Positions 46,201 to 58,800 of a DNA stretch of 64,000 nucleotides are shown piece after piece. Below the pieces are notes generated by a model, which saw only the letters and a list, made by a program, of their open reading frames with translations, did no database searches and was not told the origin of the DNA. The stretch is taken from contig OZ037769.1 in assembly GCA_964035545.1 (NCBI GenBank), forward strand, positions 10,857,133 to 10,921,132, read 5' to 3'. This DNA comes from Bugula neritina. Lineage: Eukaryota; Bryozoa; Gymnolaemata; Cheilostomatida; Bugulidae. Within the stretch, counting starts at the first letter, position 1; each line of letters opens with the position of its first letter. A program made the position numbers and the translations under genes.

Positions 46201-47697
46201 CAACTCTAGTTCTGACCACAGCTCCAGACCTACTATTCCTGGCCCTCGGGTATGCTATTCGTATGCTATACTGTGTACTGTGTAGTATACTATTATTGGC
46301 CCTCGGGTATGCTATTCGTATGATATACTGTGTAATATACTGTGTAATATACTGTGTAATTACACATATTACACATATTATAATATACTGTGTAATATAC
46401 TGTGTACTGTATAATATACTGTATAATATACTGTATACTGTATAATATACTGTATACTGTATAATATACTGTGTACCAGGGTTGGGGTCAATTACATGTG
46501 AATGTAATTAATTACAATTACAATTACATGATAATTTGTCAATTACAATTACAATTATAATTACAGTCAAATAGTAATGTAATTAATTACAATTACAATT
46601 AAATGGCAATGTAATTAATTACAATTACAATTACTTTTGTTCTTGCAAGAGATAAATAGAAGTTATGCAATTTCACTTCTAGGGTCCAACTAGCAGGGGC
46701 AATTTTGACAGTGCTGAACCTCCTTTGTACTCAACAGTAATACTATACCACATTGACAATTAATCTGAATTTATTATTTAAGGTATGGTAGGAAAAGTAT
46801 GAAACTTTTAGGATTTCAAAGTTTGAAGTAATTGACATGTAATTATAAAGTAATTGTAAAAATCAATTACATTAAATATGTAATTAATTACAATTACAAA
46901 TACAATTACATTTTTATACATCAATTACAAATTACATTCAATTACTTGAAAAAATGTAATTAATTACAACCAATTACAATTACAAATTACAATTACCCCA
47001 ACCCTGCTGTGTACTGTATAATAATATACTGTGTATACTGTATATATTCTGTGTATACTGTATAGTAATATACTGTGACACTGTATAATAATATACTGTG
47101 ACCCTGCAGGCTGGAGACAGCCGAGCACTGAATTCTGCCAACAATGCTTCTCGGGATCCATTGGCTCCCAGACCTGTTATCAGAGAGCCGGATGAAGCTA
47201 CAACGTATGTGTAGTATTACCTTGCCACACTGGTTACTTGTAGTATACTAGTAGTATGTGTAGTATTACCTTGCCACACTGGTTACTTGTAGTATACTAG
47301 TAGTATGTGTAGTATTACCTTGCCACACTGGTTACTTGTAGTATACTAGTAGTATGTGTAGTATTACCTTGCCACACTGGTTACTTGTATATTAGTAGTA
47401 TGTGTAGTATTACCTTGCCACACTGGTTACTTGTAGTATATTCATAGTATGTGTAGTATTACCTTGCCACACTGATTACTTGTAGTTTACTTGTAGTATG
47501 TAAGTGTACAGTAGCGTGTGTACTTCTAGTGTTTAGGTAAAGAAAGTAAAAAGAAATTAGGAATACCCTTTTTGTTTTCACATTAAATTATATAATCGCG
47601 TATGAACTTATTGTATATTTATAGATGCTGTTTCTTTAAAAGAAGATTCAGACCTGATACACCTGCTGCGGTGCGGACACAGCGAGGCACTTCATAA
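37283..47697 (+). CDS. CSNK1G: Casein kinase 1 gamma, 10 exons
   Basis: Membrane-associated Ser/Thr kinase of the CK1 gamma group; in animals it phosphorylates the Wnt co-receptor LRP6 and has a role in vesicle traffic. Exons: 37283-37427, 38991-39031, 39941-40010, 40358-40506, 40590-40824, 43831-44001, 45534-45679, 46190-46249, 47110-47204, 47625-47697; all phases agree, 394 aa. The Gly loop is IGNGNFG (38-44), the ATP lysine is in VAIKL (Lys61), the catalytic loop is YRDVKPENF (Asp151), and DFG is at 174-176. CK1-type [14 protein letters not shown] is followed by [18 protein letters not shown] and [19 protein letters not shown]. The kinase domain ends near residue 319. A short Ser/Asn-rich linker leads to CCFFKRRF (372-379), the palmitoylation motif diagnostic of CK1 gamma. 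An upstream ATG at 37257 is closed by a stop after one codon, so the ATG at 37283 is chosen. Exon 8 could start three bases later. Introns carry a SINE, a MITE and five repeat arrays. Confidence 0.96.
37464..37657 (-). mobile_element. tRNA-derived SINE, reverse copy, in CK1 gamma intron 1
   Basis: The complement reads GGGAGCAGCCGTGGTCTAGG, with the same A box and a mutated B box, and the same body (GGCCATTGGTGATGTTAGG) as the copy at 28693. It is bordered by an imperfect 16-bp duplication (37448-37463 and 37658-37673, 13 of 16 identical). It is antisense to the host gene and begins about 35 bases after the exon 1 donor. More decayed than the first copy, hence older. Confidence 0.88.
40022..40345. 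repeat. Imperfect ATATCCATATATTACT repeats in CK1 gamma intron 3
   Basis: Many degenerate copies of TATCCATATRTATTACTRTA starting about 11 bases after the donor of exon 3 (40011) and running to the acceptor of exon 4. They fill the whole intron. Tyr/Ile-rich open frames here are artefacts. Confidence 0.85.
40834..41312. repeat. 24-bp minisatellite, about 20 copies, in CK1 gamma intron 5
   Basis: The unit is 24 bases with cores ACACCTGTGGTAG and TTTATACAGCA; copies are almost identical. The array begins 9 bases after the donor of exon 5 (GTAGGC at 40825). Each unit contains TTTATACAG, which resembles a splice acceptor. Because the period is a multiple of 3 and lacks stops, long frames extend exon 5 on the plus strand (up to 249 codons) and run on the minus strand; these are not supported as proteins. 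Confidence 0.95.
41313..43830. other. Remainder of CK1 gamma intron 5
   Basis: About 2.5 kb of unique AT-rich sequence, with no exon, RNA gene or element recognised. It includes a short direct duplication TTTTACCTGCATAGTTTCAG at about 42390-42427 and a GTGCACGTGCAC palindrome near 42515. Confidence 0.55.
46250..46476. repeat. Donor duplication and TATACTGTGTAA repeats in CK1 gamma intron 8
   Basis: The last bases of exon 8 together with its donor (TGGCCCTCGG|GTATGCTATTCG) are repeated 57 bases downstream (donor-like GT at 46307), followed by many TATACTGT(G/A)TAA units. Use of the second donor would read in frame into a TAG stop. Confidence 0.88.
46477..47006. mobile_element. hAT-like MITE, 530 bp, in CK1 gamma intron 8
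   Basis: Termini are CAGGGTTGGGGTCAATTAC and the inverse ending ACCCCAACCCTG. They are flanked by a perfect 8-bp duplication CTGTGTAC at 46469-46476 and 47007-47014. Both subterminal regions are packed with GTAATTAATTACAATTACAATTAC words, probably transposase binding repeats. No coding capacity. The 8-bp duplication and CAGGG ends point to hAT. Confidence 0.93.
47205..47500. repeat. 49-bp tandem array that contains the exon 9 splice donor
   Basis: About six copies of a 49-base unit starting GTATGTGTAGTATTACC. The first copy begins exactly at the exon 9/intron 9 border, so its GTATGT is the donor. Further copies start at 47254, 47303 and 47352, after which units are slightly shortened. Confidence 0.93.
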
Positions 47698-48769
47698 AAT
47701 TGGCTGGCCAATCACGCAGTGCTTCTTGAATAGTTCTGTACCGACTTTCAAACCAAAGGCATCATCTCCACATACACATTATAGAGGACTAGTTAACTGT
47801 CAGAGATAGCTCAAAGCTACAAGACTAACCACTGGATGGGGGGGGGGTATGCTCCCCCAACCCAACTCTTTATTGTCTTATATGACTTGCCACATCAAGC
47901 AGTAGTTGGCTGTTTGAAGCAGTGCCTGGCACTGTGCTGCATACTGCCCTCTCACAGCCCAACCACTTGAAATAAACACTAACCAGTGCACTTTTGCTTA
48001 TTAGGTGTAAATATTTGTCTTGCAATTTGTGTTCTTAAATGTTTATTATGATATTGTTTCTATAGTTATGAAGATAATAACCATCATTCTCACAGTACCA
48101 AATTTATTTCATTGTCTCCTACTTTTACCGTAACTTATGCAGTTATTTTTGCAGTTGCGTTTTCTTTAATTTTCTTTTTTATCCACAGTACAGAGTCTCT
48201 TGTACACTGCAACTACAAGTACTTGAGCTTCTCAATTTCAAGTACATCATATCTTTCTGGCATGTCGATATTCTGTTGAGTGGACTTGAGGTTAATTTGA
48301 TTTATTGACACTTCTCATACTGACTCTTATAATACTAATAGTTGCTTTCTTATATTTATGTATGCAGTCATAGTTGAAATAAAGTATTGTATTACTTGAA
48401 ATTTATTTATTATATGAATACAAAAATATGACAAAATTTGTGTTGATTTTTCACTTTTTCGTTGGATTATAAACACAATTTATGAGTTAACCAGAGAAAG
48501 GTTTTTATTTCTCCAAAGTGTAGAAATGGACTTCACTGTTCTAGATGAGTCATGCTATCCGCTAACTTACACTACACACTAGATGAAACGTTGCACTGTT
48601 CACCATTATAATATTCCTATTACTTTCTACACACAGTCAACCAAGACCATAATGCTGTGTAACGACTGAGCAGAGTAAATATTATAGAAACTAGTAGCCA
48701 ATGCTTTGGCATACAATCTCACCAAAGCTACACTATCTAGAGTCTAGACTATATGTCCAGGAGTGCTTA
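47698..48769. other. Convergent 3' region between CK1 gamma and the TSNAXIP1-like gene
   Basis: No coding sequence. It holds the 3' UTR of the kinase, including a G10 run with a facing CCCCC at about 47838-47862, and its candidate polyadenylation hexamer at 47971. The minus-strand TTTATT at 48301-48306 may serve the opposing gene. Overlap of the two transcripts is possible. Confidence 0.55.
47971..47976 (+). promoter_or_regulatory. Candidate polyadenylation signal of CK1 gamma
   Basis: AATAAA 274 bases after the stop codon. Plausible by position only. Confidence 0.4.
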
Positions 48770-51700
48770 TTATAAAGCTGGTATAGTACGTTTAATATTT
48801 CCATTGATCAGCCTTTGTTCAAGATCAGGATATGGGATAGGCTGAGATTCTTCCAGTGTAAGCTTGTCCTTTACTCGGTAGGCCCAAAACAATATGGCAT
48901 CCACCCGAGTTTCCTCTATCTCGGGGTCTGCAAGGGTGATCGCTCGCTGCAGCTCATCGTAAGATACTTTTCTACAAAGCGTGATGAAAGACATCAATGT
49001 GATGCATCAACACGGCTCAACTATGCATGCATGCTTACCATTTCATATTAGTTGTCAACATGAAGTATGTATTACATTATAATGCAATATGTGTATGCAT
49101 TTTGAATATGAGTAAAGTGGTAACATCTTTCTATCACATATCTCTTCACAGCTCTTATGTTGTAACTCTGGGATGGACAACTCTCAAAAAGCAGTAACCT
49201 TCACAATAGTCAATATTATCATAATCACAGTTTTCTCCACATATAAGGCAGGCAAATAATATGACTTGAGCTAGAACTATATGGTTTTAGAGAGTTATCC
49301 CTTCTTGCGAAATGATCAGCCGAGTGTTAAAATAGTCTGGGTATGTTATAAAGCCTTTACTTGATTTGGAGTCACTGCTACCATCTCGTTTTTTACATAC
49401 ATACACATACACCCTACTCATGCTGTAAGTAAAGCCTTGCACATCACCCTGAAATATAGACTTACTTTGTATCTACTTCCTTCATTATATCAGAGACATA
49501 GTTCAGTTTCTCTTTTTCTAATTGTCTTTTCACTTCATCGACAAAAGCACCAAATTTTCCTTCTTCATCCTGATTAATGTATATTATAATAGAAATGACT
49601 GGAACAGCTGGTAAGTTGAGGTCGTATTGCAGTTTATAGTTAACTAACTCAGCTTGGACAAAATTCATTTTAGCTATCTCCATTCTCTATTTACACACTT
49701 CTACTAACGTGAACAAATTGGCTTATATAGATGACTTTTGAACAGCATAACATAACTATTACTACGCATGTTCATGTCTGTAGCAGATAGTTCATACCTC
49801 AATAAAGAGATCAGCATAAGTGAAGCTCTCACTAGCTTCTGTGATATTACTCTCCTGCTCAGCTGCTCGAACCAACTGCTCAACATCTGCTTCATCCTTA
49901 TCCTCAAAGAAGTCGGAGAGAGCAAGTTTGAACATGTCTCGAGACAGAACATCTGGTAGAATAAAGACAACATCTATGTAAGGTGGTAGCATACGCCAGA
50001 TATGAAGATACCATGTCAACTTAGCATTAGTAGTGTTCACTCTTTGGAGTTCATATAAATACAAGCAGATATAATTACATTTGCTACAATTCACAATTTA
50101 AAATGCATAACATTTTTATTATATATGAACTTAATTAAAATATTATGTTTTTAAACTTTGGATAAAACTGATCAGTACTCAGAAATATGAAAAGCAACAC
50201 AGCTTTGTATATAGCTGGTTTACTCTCCAAGAATTTATATATTAAGAATTTATTTAATACTTGGATTCTCTTCATCTGCAGCTATTTGACGGAAGTAGCC
50301 AAGTAGTCGAGACATGAGATTCAGCTGGCCATAGTAAACCTCTTCATCAATCTGATGAAACAAATATATATATATATACATGTAGATGTCTTTGTATAGA
50401 ATCGAGCATAATTACTGTGTGTTTGTATGTGTGCACTTGCCATGTATGTATTACTAACATATTATAATATTTCATAAATGTAATACAATATGATATAGTA
50501 TAAAGTTATATAAAAAATGTGTGTGTGCATGTGTGTATTACTAATATGTTATTAGATATCATAAATGTAATACAATACGATATATGCAGTATAAAATTAT
50601 ATAGTCTGGTAGTAATAAGTTCAAAATTGATATACTATATTTAATAAAATACATATTTGCCATAGGAAATATATTAATAATTATTAGATATAATATATAA
50701 GTGACTTAGCCCAATGATTCTTGTTTAGTTGATGTAACAATATTATTGCACCATGTTACACCAACCTCATCTGTAAGTACACCAAGGAACATGGCTATCC
50801 TTTCATCATGGGAGTACCTTTGACATGAGTCATGTATGTTATAACACCACTCTACCACCATCTGGTGGAGGGGAAACTTTGTGTTTAGATACTGAACTAG
50901 GAATACTGACATGGGTATTCTCTCTGGCTTATCCGCATCTTCTGATTTCTGAAAAATATATAAAACAACAATATTTACTCTTAATCGTATCTAAGTTAAG
51001 TTGGAGGATAATTAAATTGTCTATTAATTTGATATAGAGTTCTCAACTACACAAAAATTAACTTAAATTAACTTAGACTATGAGTCATAACATAACTGTA
51101 ATGGTATATCAACATGTCCACCAATCAGGTGTTTCGCTTAATATAATGAATGATAATATAGCTTATTCAATAGACATACTGTTTCAGCATTAGCAGCGGT
51201 CTTCTCTTTCCAAACATCTTTTATTAGAATGGCTGTTTCCTTCTTGCCCAAGTGTCTGTTTCTTACTTGACCTTCATATCTGAGATATGCAGGCACATCT
51301 TCTCTATCTCCTTGCCCTTCAAAATATTCAGGGGCACCAAACTCTCCACCCGAAGCTCTGCTCAACTCTTGCAATAGAACTCCAACTAAATCATCACTTC
51401 GGACACCATCAGATAATTCTTGCCATCGCTGGATACCTAAAATTGAAAGCTTAATATAAATTCTTAAATAAATATTTGTCTATTGTGATTTCAGTACAAC
51501 GAGCTAACAAATTTAAAATTACAAACTCCTTTCCTGAAAGCAAGTCTCAATGCAATGACTATATATAATATACTTAGTGCTTTAAGCAAGCTATTCGTGC
51601 CAAACTTTTCAAATGATGTAATATAGTACTACATAAATACTATAAACAAAATTTTTTTTGTAAGCATGATTAAGCTTTAAGAAGTTTTCTCATACTATAC

Positions 51701-54700
51701 TGAAAACTGATGATGGATGTTTATTTTGTTTAGGAATTTAAGATTTTTGAGTTAACAGAAGAAAAAGGAAACTCAGCTAACCCCCAGGCACGATATCAGC
51801 ACACTTCTCCCATTCAGGTCGAGGCGTAGCAGTTTGCCGCAACCTCTCACTTTCTTGAAAGAATTCATCTCTTTGCACAATAACTTGCTTGTGAACTTCT
51901 AGCAATGTACTAAAAGCATGAATTGAGAACTTATATGATATAAACACTACACCATAATATTATTATGTATTTTAATAAACGAAGCAAATCACATTGCAAA
52001 ATAACTATATAGTTGTACAGTACTAACTCATGCTCAGTTTTTAATGTTTCTGTATCGCGATCTTTTTCATAGAAATATTTTCTTAGAGCTTCTAGTTCTT
52101 TCTGAAGTTCTTCAAAATCTCGTCTGGGTGTAACATTGGCATACTTGTCTGTCATTTCTTTTAATTTTTCCAGTGCAATTCCTTCATCGTACTTTGCTCG
52201 TCTGCATGCAGGTTACAACCAACGTGATGAGTACATGAAGTATTATGCAGTATATCTTACCGATTTACTCAACTTATAAAGTATAGTAGGTTTTTATCAA
52301 TATTACACAAGTCTTTTATAAAATTCCAATATGGCGCCCAGTTAATCATAGTATATAAAATATATATAATAAAGACAGTATGCTTAAAGTTTACTCGGTT
52401 GGGATAGAAAAAGATCGAAAAGGTGGCTGTGTACACAGAATATCACGTCAATGCACACATAAATACTGTTTTACTACTTGTAAGCTATTCAAAGAAACTC
52501 TATACTCTACAGAAAAATGATTTGTGAGGGAAGTAACAAAAGTTATACCTGAGAGCGATTTTCATCATGGTTGGATCCTCTCCAGAAGCATACTGATTGG
52601 CTGCCTGCTGCTGCATAATCAAGTCTTCTTGACGGTATCTCAACTCATTGATGTCTAAGACTAGCAACTTTCTCGCATCTGCCTGTTGTTACATAATTCA
52701 AAATATTCAACTATATTAGGTGATGGGAGGGGGGGGGGGAGGGAGAGGGTCCAATTTAAATATACGATTGTAACAATACATGTATTGCTACCATAGGCTT
52801 TGCATGTATGACAGCAGTACAGAGTGGGTGGAACGACAGAGGCTACACATGATTCAAGGTTAATTAGTCAGATATTTAATGTTTGTTGAATTAAAATATT
52901 AAATATGCAATAAGAGAAAAAATTGTATCTAGACTTTTGAATTGTGGATATTTCTGAATTATATTTTATACCTAAATAGATTTTACTGATCTGATGTGTA
53001 AACAGCCTTTAACAACAATAAACTGTGTTTAAAAAGTTTCAAGTCATTTATTTATAAAATTGTGTGACATTCTGCAAAAAGATGAGCTGATGAACCCACC
53101 TGGTCTCGGTACTTTTCATATTCATTTGACAGTTTTTCTTGTAACTCATCAACTTGATTTTGGTATTTTAGCTGCTCCATTTTCATCACTTCTATTTGAT
53201 CTTTAAGAGCCTCACTTTTTTGTTTTAGTATCAAAACTTCTACATAACATTGTATGAAAAATCTCTACATCAGTCGAACAAACATACTTTATTATGCAGA
53301 TTTGGCCACTAATATTCAGCTTAATTTTATTCTCGTGGAATTATATACTCCGTTATTTTAGAGCACAAAACATTTATTAAATTACTTTTCCAGATACACT
53401 TATAAAACTTGATGCATGCGTGGAACAAAGTCTGATGCTGTTGGTAAACTGATATATTATACAAGACCTTTAAGTAAGTACTGTTAGTAAAACATGAGAT
53501 AAATGCCGACTAACCAGGCTTGTCTTTAGAGCGGATTGCATGTAGACGCTGCTCGCACTGCTCTGTGGTTGTAATGAGAACCTGCTTGAGGGGCTCAAGT
53601 TTTCTGGTAAGTTCTCTGTTGCTAGACAACATCATTTCATACTCATTCTTAATGGCCGAGAGCAGCGGTTTATAAGTAGAGAACTCTTCCATCAAATAGT
53701 CAAACACTTCTCTGTGCGCCTGCAGCCAGAAATTAAAATGTTTATAGGCCACATTTCTATAAATAATTATATTTAAAAAGACTTCAGTGAATGTTAGAAG
53801 ATATAATGTAAACTAAACAAATGAATCTTTCAAACATTTAATAGATTTAGAAATCAACACCACTGACAGTTTTACATAAATGCAGTAATGGCTCTACCTG
53901 CAGTCTAAGTTCATTAGGCTCAACCTTCGTCACTCCGAGAGATTGTAATTCTTTTTTGAGAAAGCTTTCTAGATTATGCAAAAATTTAGGTTTAGGTGTC
54001 ATTTGCGGCTTCCCTAGCTTCTCCTCGTCCACAACTACTAGTTCTTTGTGTTTGGATAAGCCAACTTGCTTTGTACCAGACATTCCAGTAGCATGTGCTG
54101 GCCACGTATCCATGGTCCCTGATTTAGTGTCCATATATGGCTAGATGACACAATATATCATATATATGCATATGGCAGTCTCAAAACACAGCTAAACAAG
54201 GTGCTAAATAGAGCTTAGTAAATCAATCTATTTAGGCCATGAAAGCCATAACCATATGTTTAGAGCTGCATGGTGTAATGAAAGAGGCTTTTATAATAGT
54301 AGACATTATGAGTAATATATCATATCATAGCTTTACCACATATTTACACCATAATGTACTATAAAAGATATAATGCAACTAGAGTGTTACACTTACATGT
54401 ATACACTGCGTAGGCAATGCACTCTGTTTACAAAATATTTATGCAATATACAATATAAATAAAGTATTAATCTGAAATAATTTTGATTTAGTCTAAACAA
54501 CTGATGATTTTTGACAACTTTTGTATTTTTCTGCAAACATGTACTGAGCCAATGCATGCTTCTTTGAGAATATTATAAAGATTATGTCATAGAGCAAATT
54601 TATACTTCAATTGTCCACATAAAGTCTAGCTTATTAACAGTTCAATAACTTTTATACAAAATATACCAGGAAAGAAAATGTTGTAATTTAGTACAAACTT

Positions 54701-55201
54701 CTTGTTGTTTACTGTTATACTTACTGTCAAATTTATAAATTTACAACATGCTACAGTAATGCTTAAACTAGTTTACCAAGATTTAAGGAATGGATTTAAA
54801 AGTTTGTTATGATTATAATTAGATACTAAACACTTAGTTTAATAAGTAAAATAATGTTATAACAAATTAATGTTATAATAAAGCTAACCTTGAGACTGTG
54901 AGGTGAGGGGAGAACATGTTTCATGCCTTTAACAACAAAACTTGGTCCAGTCCTGAATGGATTAGTGACTGGACTATATCTGTACTTTTGTAGCTGGTCA
55001 CTGCTGTTTTCTCTATCAAATTTTAAAATTTTAATTATGATTATAATAATCTCACAAAAACTTTAACAAAGTCTCTACCAATGGTTTCTCTACATAAAGT
55101 CAAACTCACCTAGATATTGGCAATGGAGGTAACCTTGAGTTTTTGAAAGAAGTCTCGACATATTCATTACTTGAAACTGCTAGTGGAGCGGCTGCATCCA
55201 T
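48770..55201 (-). CDS. TSNAXIP1: TSNAXIP1-like protein (translin-associated factor X interacting protein 1), 14 exons
   Basis: Exons on the minus strand: 55201-55110, 55012-54889, 54140-53898, 53719-53515, 53239-53100, 52682-52549, 52201-52028, 51909-51782, 51436-51180, 50948-50766, 50351-50261, 50039-49798, 49569-49466, 48971-48770; phases agree, 772 aa (vertebrate forms are about 650-710). The family's N-terminal domain covers about 100-225: FLHNLESFLKKELQSLGV, then AHREVFDYLMEEFSTYKPLL, SAIKNEYE and RKLEPLKQVLITTTEQCEQR. Long coiled coils follow (exons 5-7, e.g. VDELQEKLSNEYEKYRDQ). The C-terminal half is mixed helical, with paired acidic stretches (FFEDKDEADVEQL, DPEIEETRVDAILFW) that could be degenerate EF-hand-like helices. 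In mammals the protein is testis-enriched and binds TSNAX; a ciliary or sperm role here is inference. The acceptor of exon 12 is weak but the only one that keeps frame. An acceptor-like TTTTTAG 15 bases before the ATG implies an upstream 5' UTR exon. Head to head with RMI1. Confidence 0.9.
52727..52750. repeat. G-rich run
   Basis: Interrupted poly-G (ten or more consecutive G, then GGGAGAGGG) in intron 5 of the TSNAXIP1-like gene; C-rich in the transcript. Quadruplex-prone on the plus strand. Confidence 0.6.
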
Positions 55202-55861
55202 AGTTGATAGTGATTCTAAAAATTTAAAATAAATTCAATCAATCAACCAATGTTGCTGCTCATATATTCACAAAGTGTCATTACATTATAATTTATAACT
55301 GTAAGTTACACCTGTGTGAGGAATTGATAATTTAATTTTTCACAATATAATGCTTGCCAAGATAAAAAAAAGTATTTTGCTTACTACAATAATTTTGAAA
55401 GTTTTCAATAATGCAAAAAACTTACATTCAATGGTATATATTTATGCGAGCAAGTTAATGACTGAAGTGTTTGATTAGTACTGAAAAAAAGGGGGAAAGA
55501 TCTTGAAGCTGAAGGATTCTTGAAAACTGCTTTGACAATCACTAACGTAAAGCATAACCGACTGTCGTAACGATGTCTGGTTTGCACTGCAGATTGTAAT
55601 GTAATGGTCATAAACACTATATATAATCATATGCGGGCCAAACTATAGAATTTTACAACCTGAAACTGTTTTCGGACTAACTCACTGTAGCCTTAGTTTC
55701 TATATTGCTTAATGTGGAAGCTGTTCTGAAACCCTTCGTTTTTGAAAGCATGAGAGTGTGGCAAGAAATTCGTGTTTAAAAAATGAAAGTGCGCGACAAT
55801 TAAAAACTTTTATAATCACTTCAATTAGTTTTTGACGTTAGAAAACACTCAAAATCTAGTA
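55202..55861. promoter_or_regulatory. Shared head-to-head promoter region of TSNAXIP1-like and RMI1
   Basis: Only 660 bases separate the two start codons. The stretch must hold both transcription starts and the 5' UTR exon of the minus-strand gene. A 70-codon minus-strand frame at 55405-55617 has no recognised similarity. No TATA box or CpG island is evident. Confidence 0.6.
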
Positions 55862-58800
55862 ATGACTGAGTTAAATCATTCAGTTTATTCAATCTACAAA
55901 TGGCTATTGTCTAGACACATTAAAGTGCCTCTAGAATGGGTACAAGAGTGTGTTAGCTTTCTTGTTTCTGAGGTGAGCCACTTTGACTTTGACTTTGAGT
56001 TCGACATTCAATGATTCACTTTCAGACTGAAACTCATCATCATGAATCATGTCCATAGTTTGAGTTACAGTGTGCATGAACCACATTCACACTGTGGCTG
56101 ACACTTGTCTTTGAAATGAATTTGACAGTCACACATTCACTTTAACATTAAGTTTATTTATAAAAATTTTGCATTTAAATTTAATTTAGGATTTGATAAT
56201 TTTATTCTTAAAGTCGATATTCTATTTCTTACATTTACAGTCTCAATACAGTTTCAGTTTGAGTTGCTATCAGTATCATTATCAACTATAATTAGTAGAC
56301 TGATTTATTATTAGTCTTACATATTTATGAGTAGAAAGTTATTTTTGTTTTAATTTTGACTTAACTTTAAGTTTAAATTGCAATTGAGGCACATTAAATT
56401 TACTAAAGTTAATGCTCTGACTTATAAATTCAAATAGAGTAAGATTTAGATGAACAACTGAGTATGTTTGCTCTGAATCTGGGTGCAGATGAACTTAGTT
56501 TTTATAGTGTTCATTCTTATTCTAAGTATCTTTATCCACTAATAAATTGTTAGTAATTTACCTGTCTTCTTTTTAATTTTTATTATCTTTTTTCTTCATC
56601 TCTCTCGCTTCCTTCTATGTTTTCTAATGCTACTTGCAAGTATTCAAGTGCTGCTTGAATATACAGTCTTGTTTGACACTTGCTAGGGCATTTCTCAGGA
56701 GCTGATGTGTGACTCAGTGTATGAACAGTGGTTGGTCAGTGATGTGAAAACTTTACAAGAGGGTGTTATTAACTTCAACACAGACATGAAGGAACTGAAA
56801 AACGAAGTCTTTGCTCTTCAGGTTAGCTGGGATGTCTAAAATATAGTTTCCATTACTTCAGTCCAACAGCTTCTCTGCTGTTTAGGCTTTGAAGCAGTGA
56901 TACAGTCTAAACTCTAAACTAATATATTTATGTCTCTCAATCATTATGTGTTCTGCATTTTATTCACTCATATTTGTATTGACTTTCATTGTAGATGAAT
57001 TATGCAATAGATATTAGCAAATCCAGATTCAGTCAACTGAGAGCTCTGCTGGGGGTAAATGATGGTAACACAGATGTACAGGCATTTGAGGACCCTAATA
57101 CGAAAGTGAGGCATGGTTTTGCACATAATATAAATTAATGTTGTTACATTTTACATTTTATAAATAAGCTTTAAGTTTAATCAGCAATTATGTATGCTTA
57201 GACATTTGTTTAACTAATAGTATCTGTTCAGTTCATGTTTTGTAAAAAAATTTTGTTGTCGTAATTTTTGCTTTAGTTTGTTTAGTCTACGTTTTTTGTG
57301 TATCCACCATAAATATTGTAAAATTAAAGTTGTTATATTGCTCTGTGAGATTTGCTGTTAAAGCGCTCTGTGAGACTGATTGTGCTAATTTATAATCTAG
57401 TGGGAGCCAAAGCCCTCCAGATGCCTGCTGCTGGAGCTGACAGACGGAGTTCAACAGGTCAAGGGCATTGAAGTAGAGCCTCTCTGTGAGTTATCAACTG
57501 CGTTAGAGTGTGGGACAAAGGTAGGGGCATCTATAGTAAACACAGTAATAGTGGGAGCATCCTGACTCTGAGGCTAATCACTACATGGTTATCACTTTGA
57601 GCATTTATTCAGACTAAATTTTAATTAGTTATGAAATTTAGAAATATAAGTGTTTGTAAAAAAAATTTGCTAAAACAATATTCTTCTGAGCATTCACGCT
57701 AAACAATCAAAGCACCATCATCAAAGGTAAAATGTTTGGTAGTGGCTCGTTCACTTGTTTGGAATAACAGATCAGAAAAATGTTTCACTAATTTTTCTCT
57801 TTTTCAGATTTTTTTTGGCTAAGATTTTTTTGTTTAAACTCAGCTAGCAAGCTTCTCAAATTTAGAGAATACGTTGTAGAAATTATCTCTCTTGTGTAAT
57901 TAGGGTTTTACAGCATCACAACTTGCTTTTATTTATTATGTTTTATGTTAATCTTCCTAAACATCTCAAACAATAATTTCACACATACAACTGCTTCTTA
58001 TATTAATGCTTTATGTTTTTCTTATTTGACTGTTTGAGAAGTTATAAAATTCAGTTTTCTGGAGAAGAGACTTGCTGTTTTGATATCATATGCCATTTTG
58101 TAGTTAGGGTCTAAATATAGTGGTAAAAGTAAAGTTGGGTTTGCATGAATAGAAAGTGAAAAGGTAAATAAAAGGATGTTTCAGGTTCTATACACACTGC
58201 AGTGTCCAAATAAAAGTAACATAGTAAGCTATAGCCTTTGATCTTGTACTTTAGGTACTGATTAAGGGGCCTATAAAATGTGTCCGGGGTTGTTTGTTAT
58301 TGAGAAAGAACTGTATATCTATACTCGGAGGACATGTAGATGAGCTGGTTGAAAGATACAGCCAACCCTCTGTATTAAAGAGCCTGCTGTGAGTATATAG
58401 TCATGCTTTACTTGCATACTCTACCCTGTGGAGAGTTGAAACACTCAGTATTAGTGTGTTGTGCCGAACAGTTTGCAGTCACTAACGATACATACATTGA
58501 AGTCACTGCATGACTTTTATACACAAAAGGGGGCCACTGAAAACAGTTCTGCATTTATTGGCTTTGCAATCATCACTGTTGATTAAAAACATTTCAAATG
58601 GAGAAAAAATTGTTGGTCAGGGAGAGTTAGTCTTCAAGGTGCTGGATTGACTATCTAAGCTAATCAGCTGATATAACATCCATTAATAATGACTACTTCA
58701 ACAAGACACTAAAGCTGATTTCACAGCCATAGTTTTGAAGCATAAAAAGTAATATTTCCATGTTTTGAGAGTTTTCCAAATTAGTTGACGATTATTTGAT

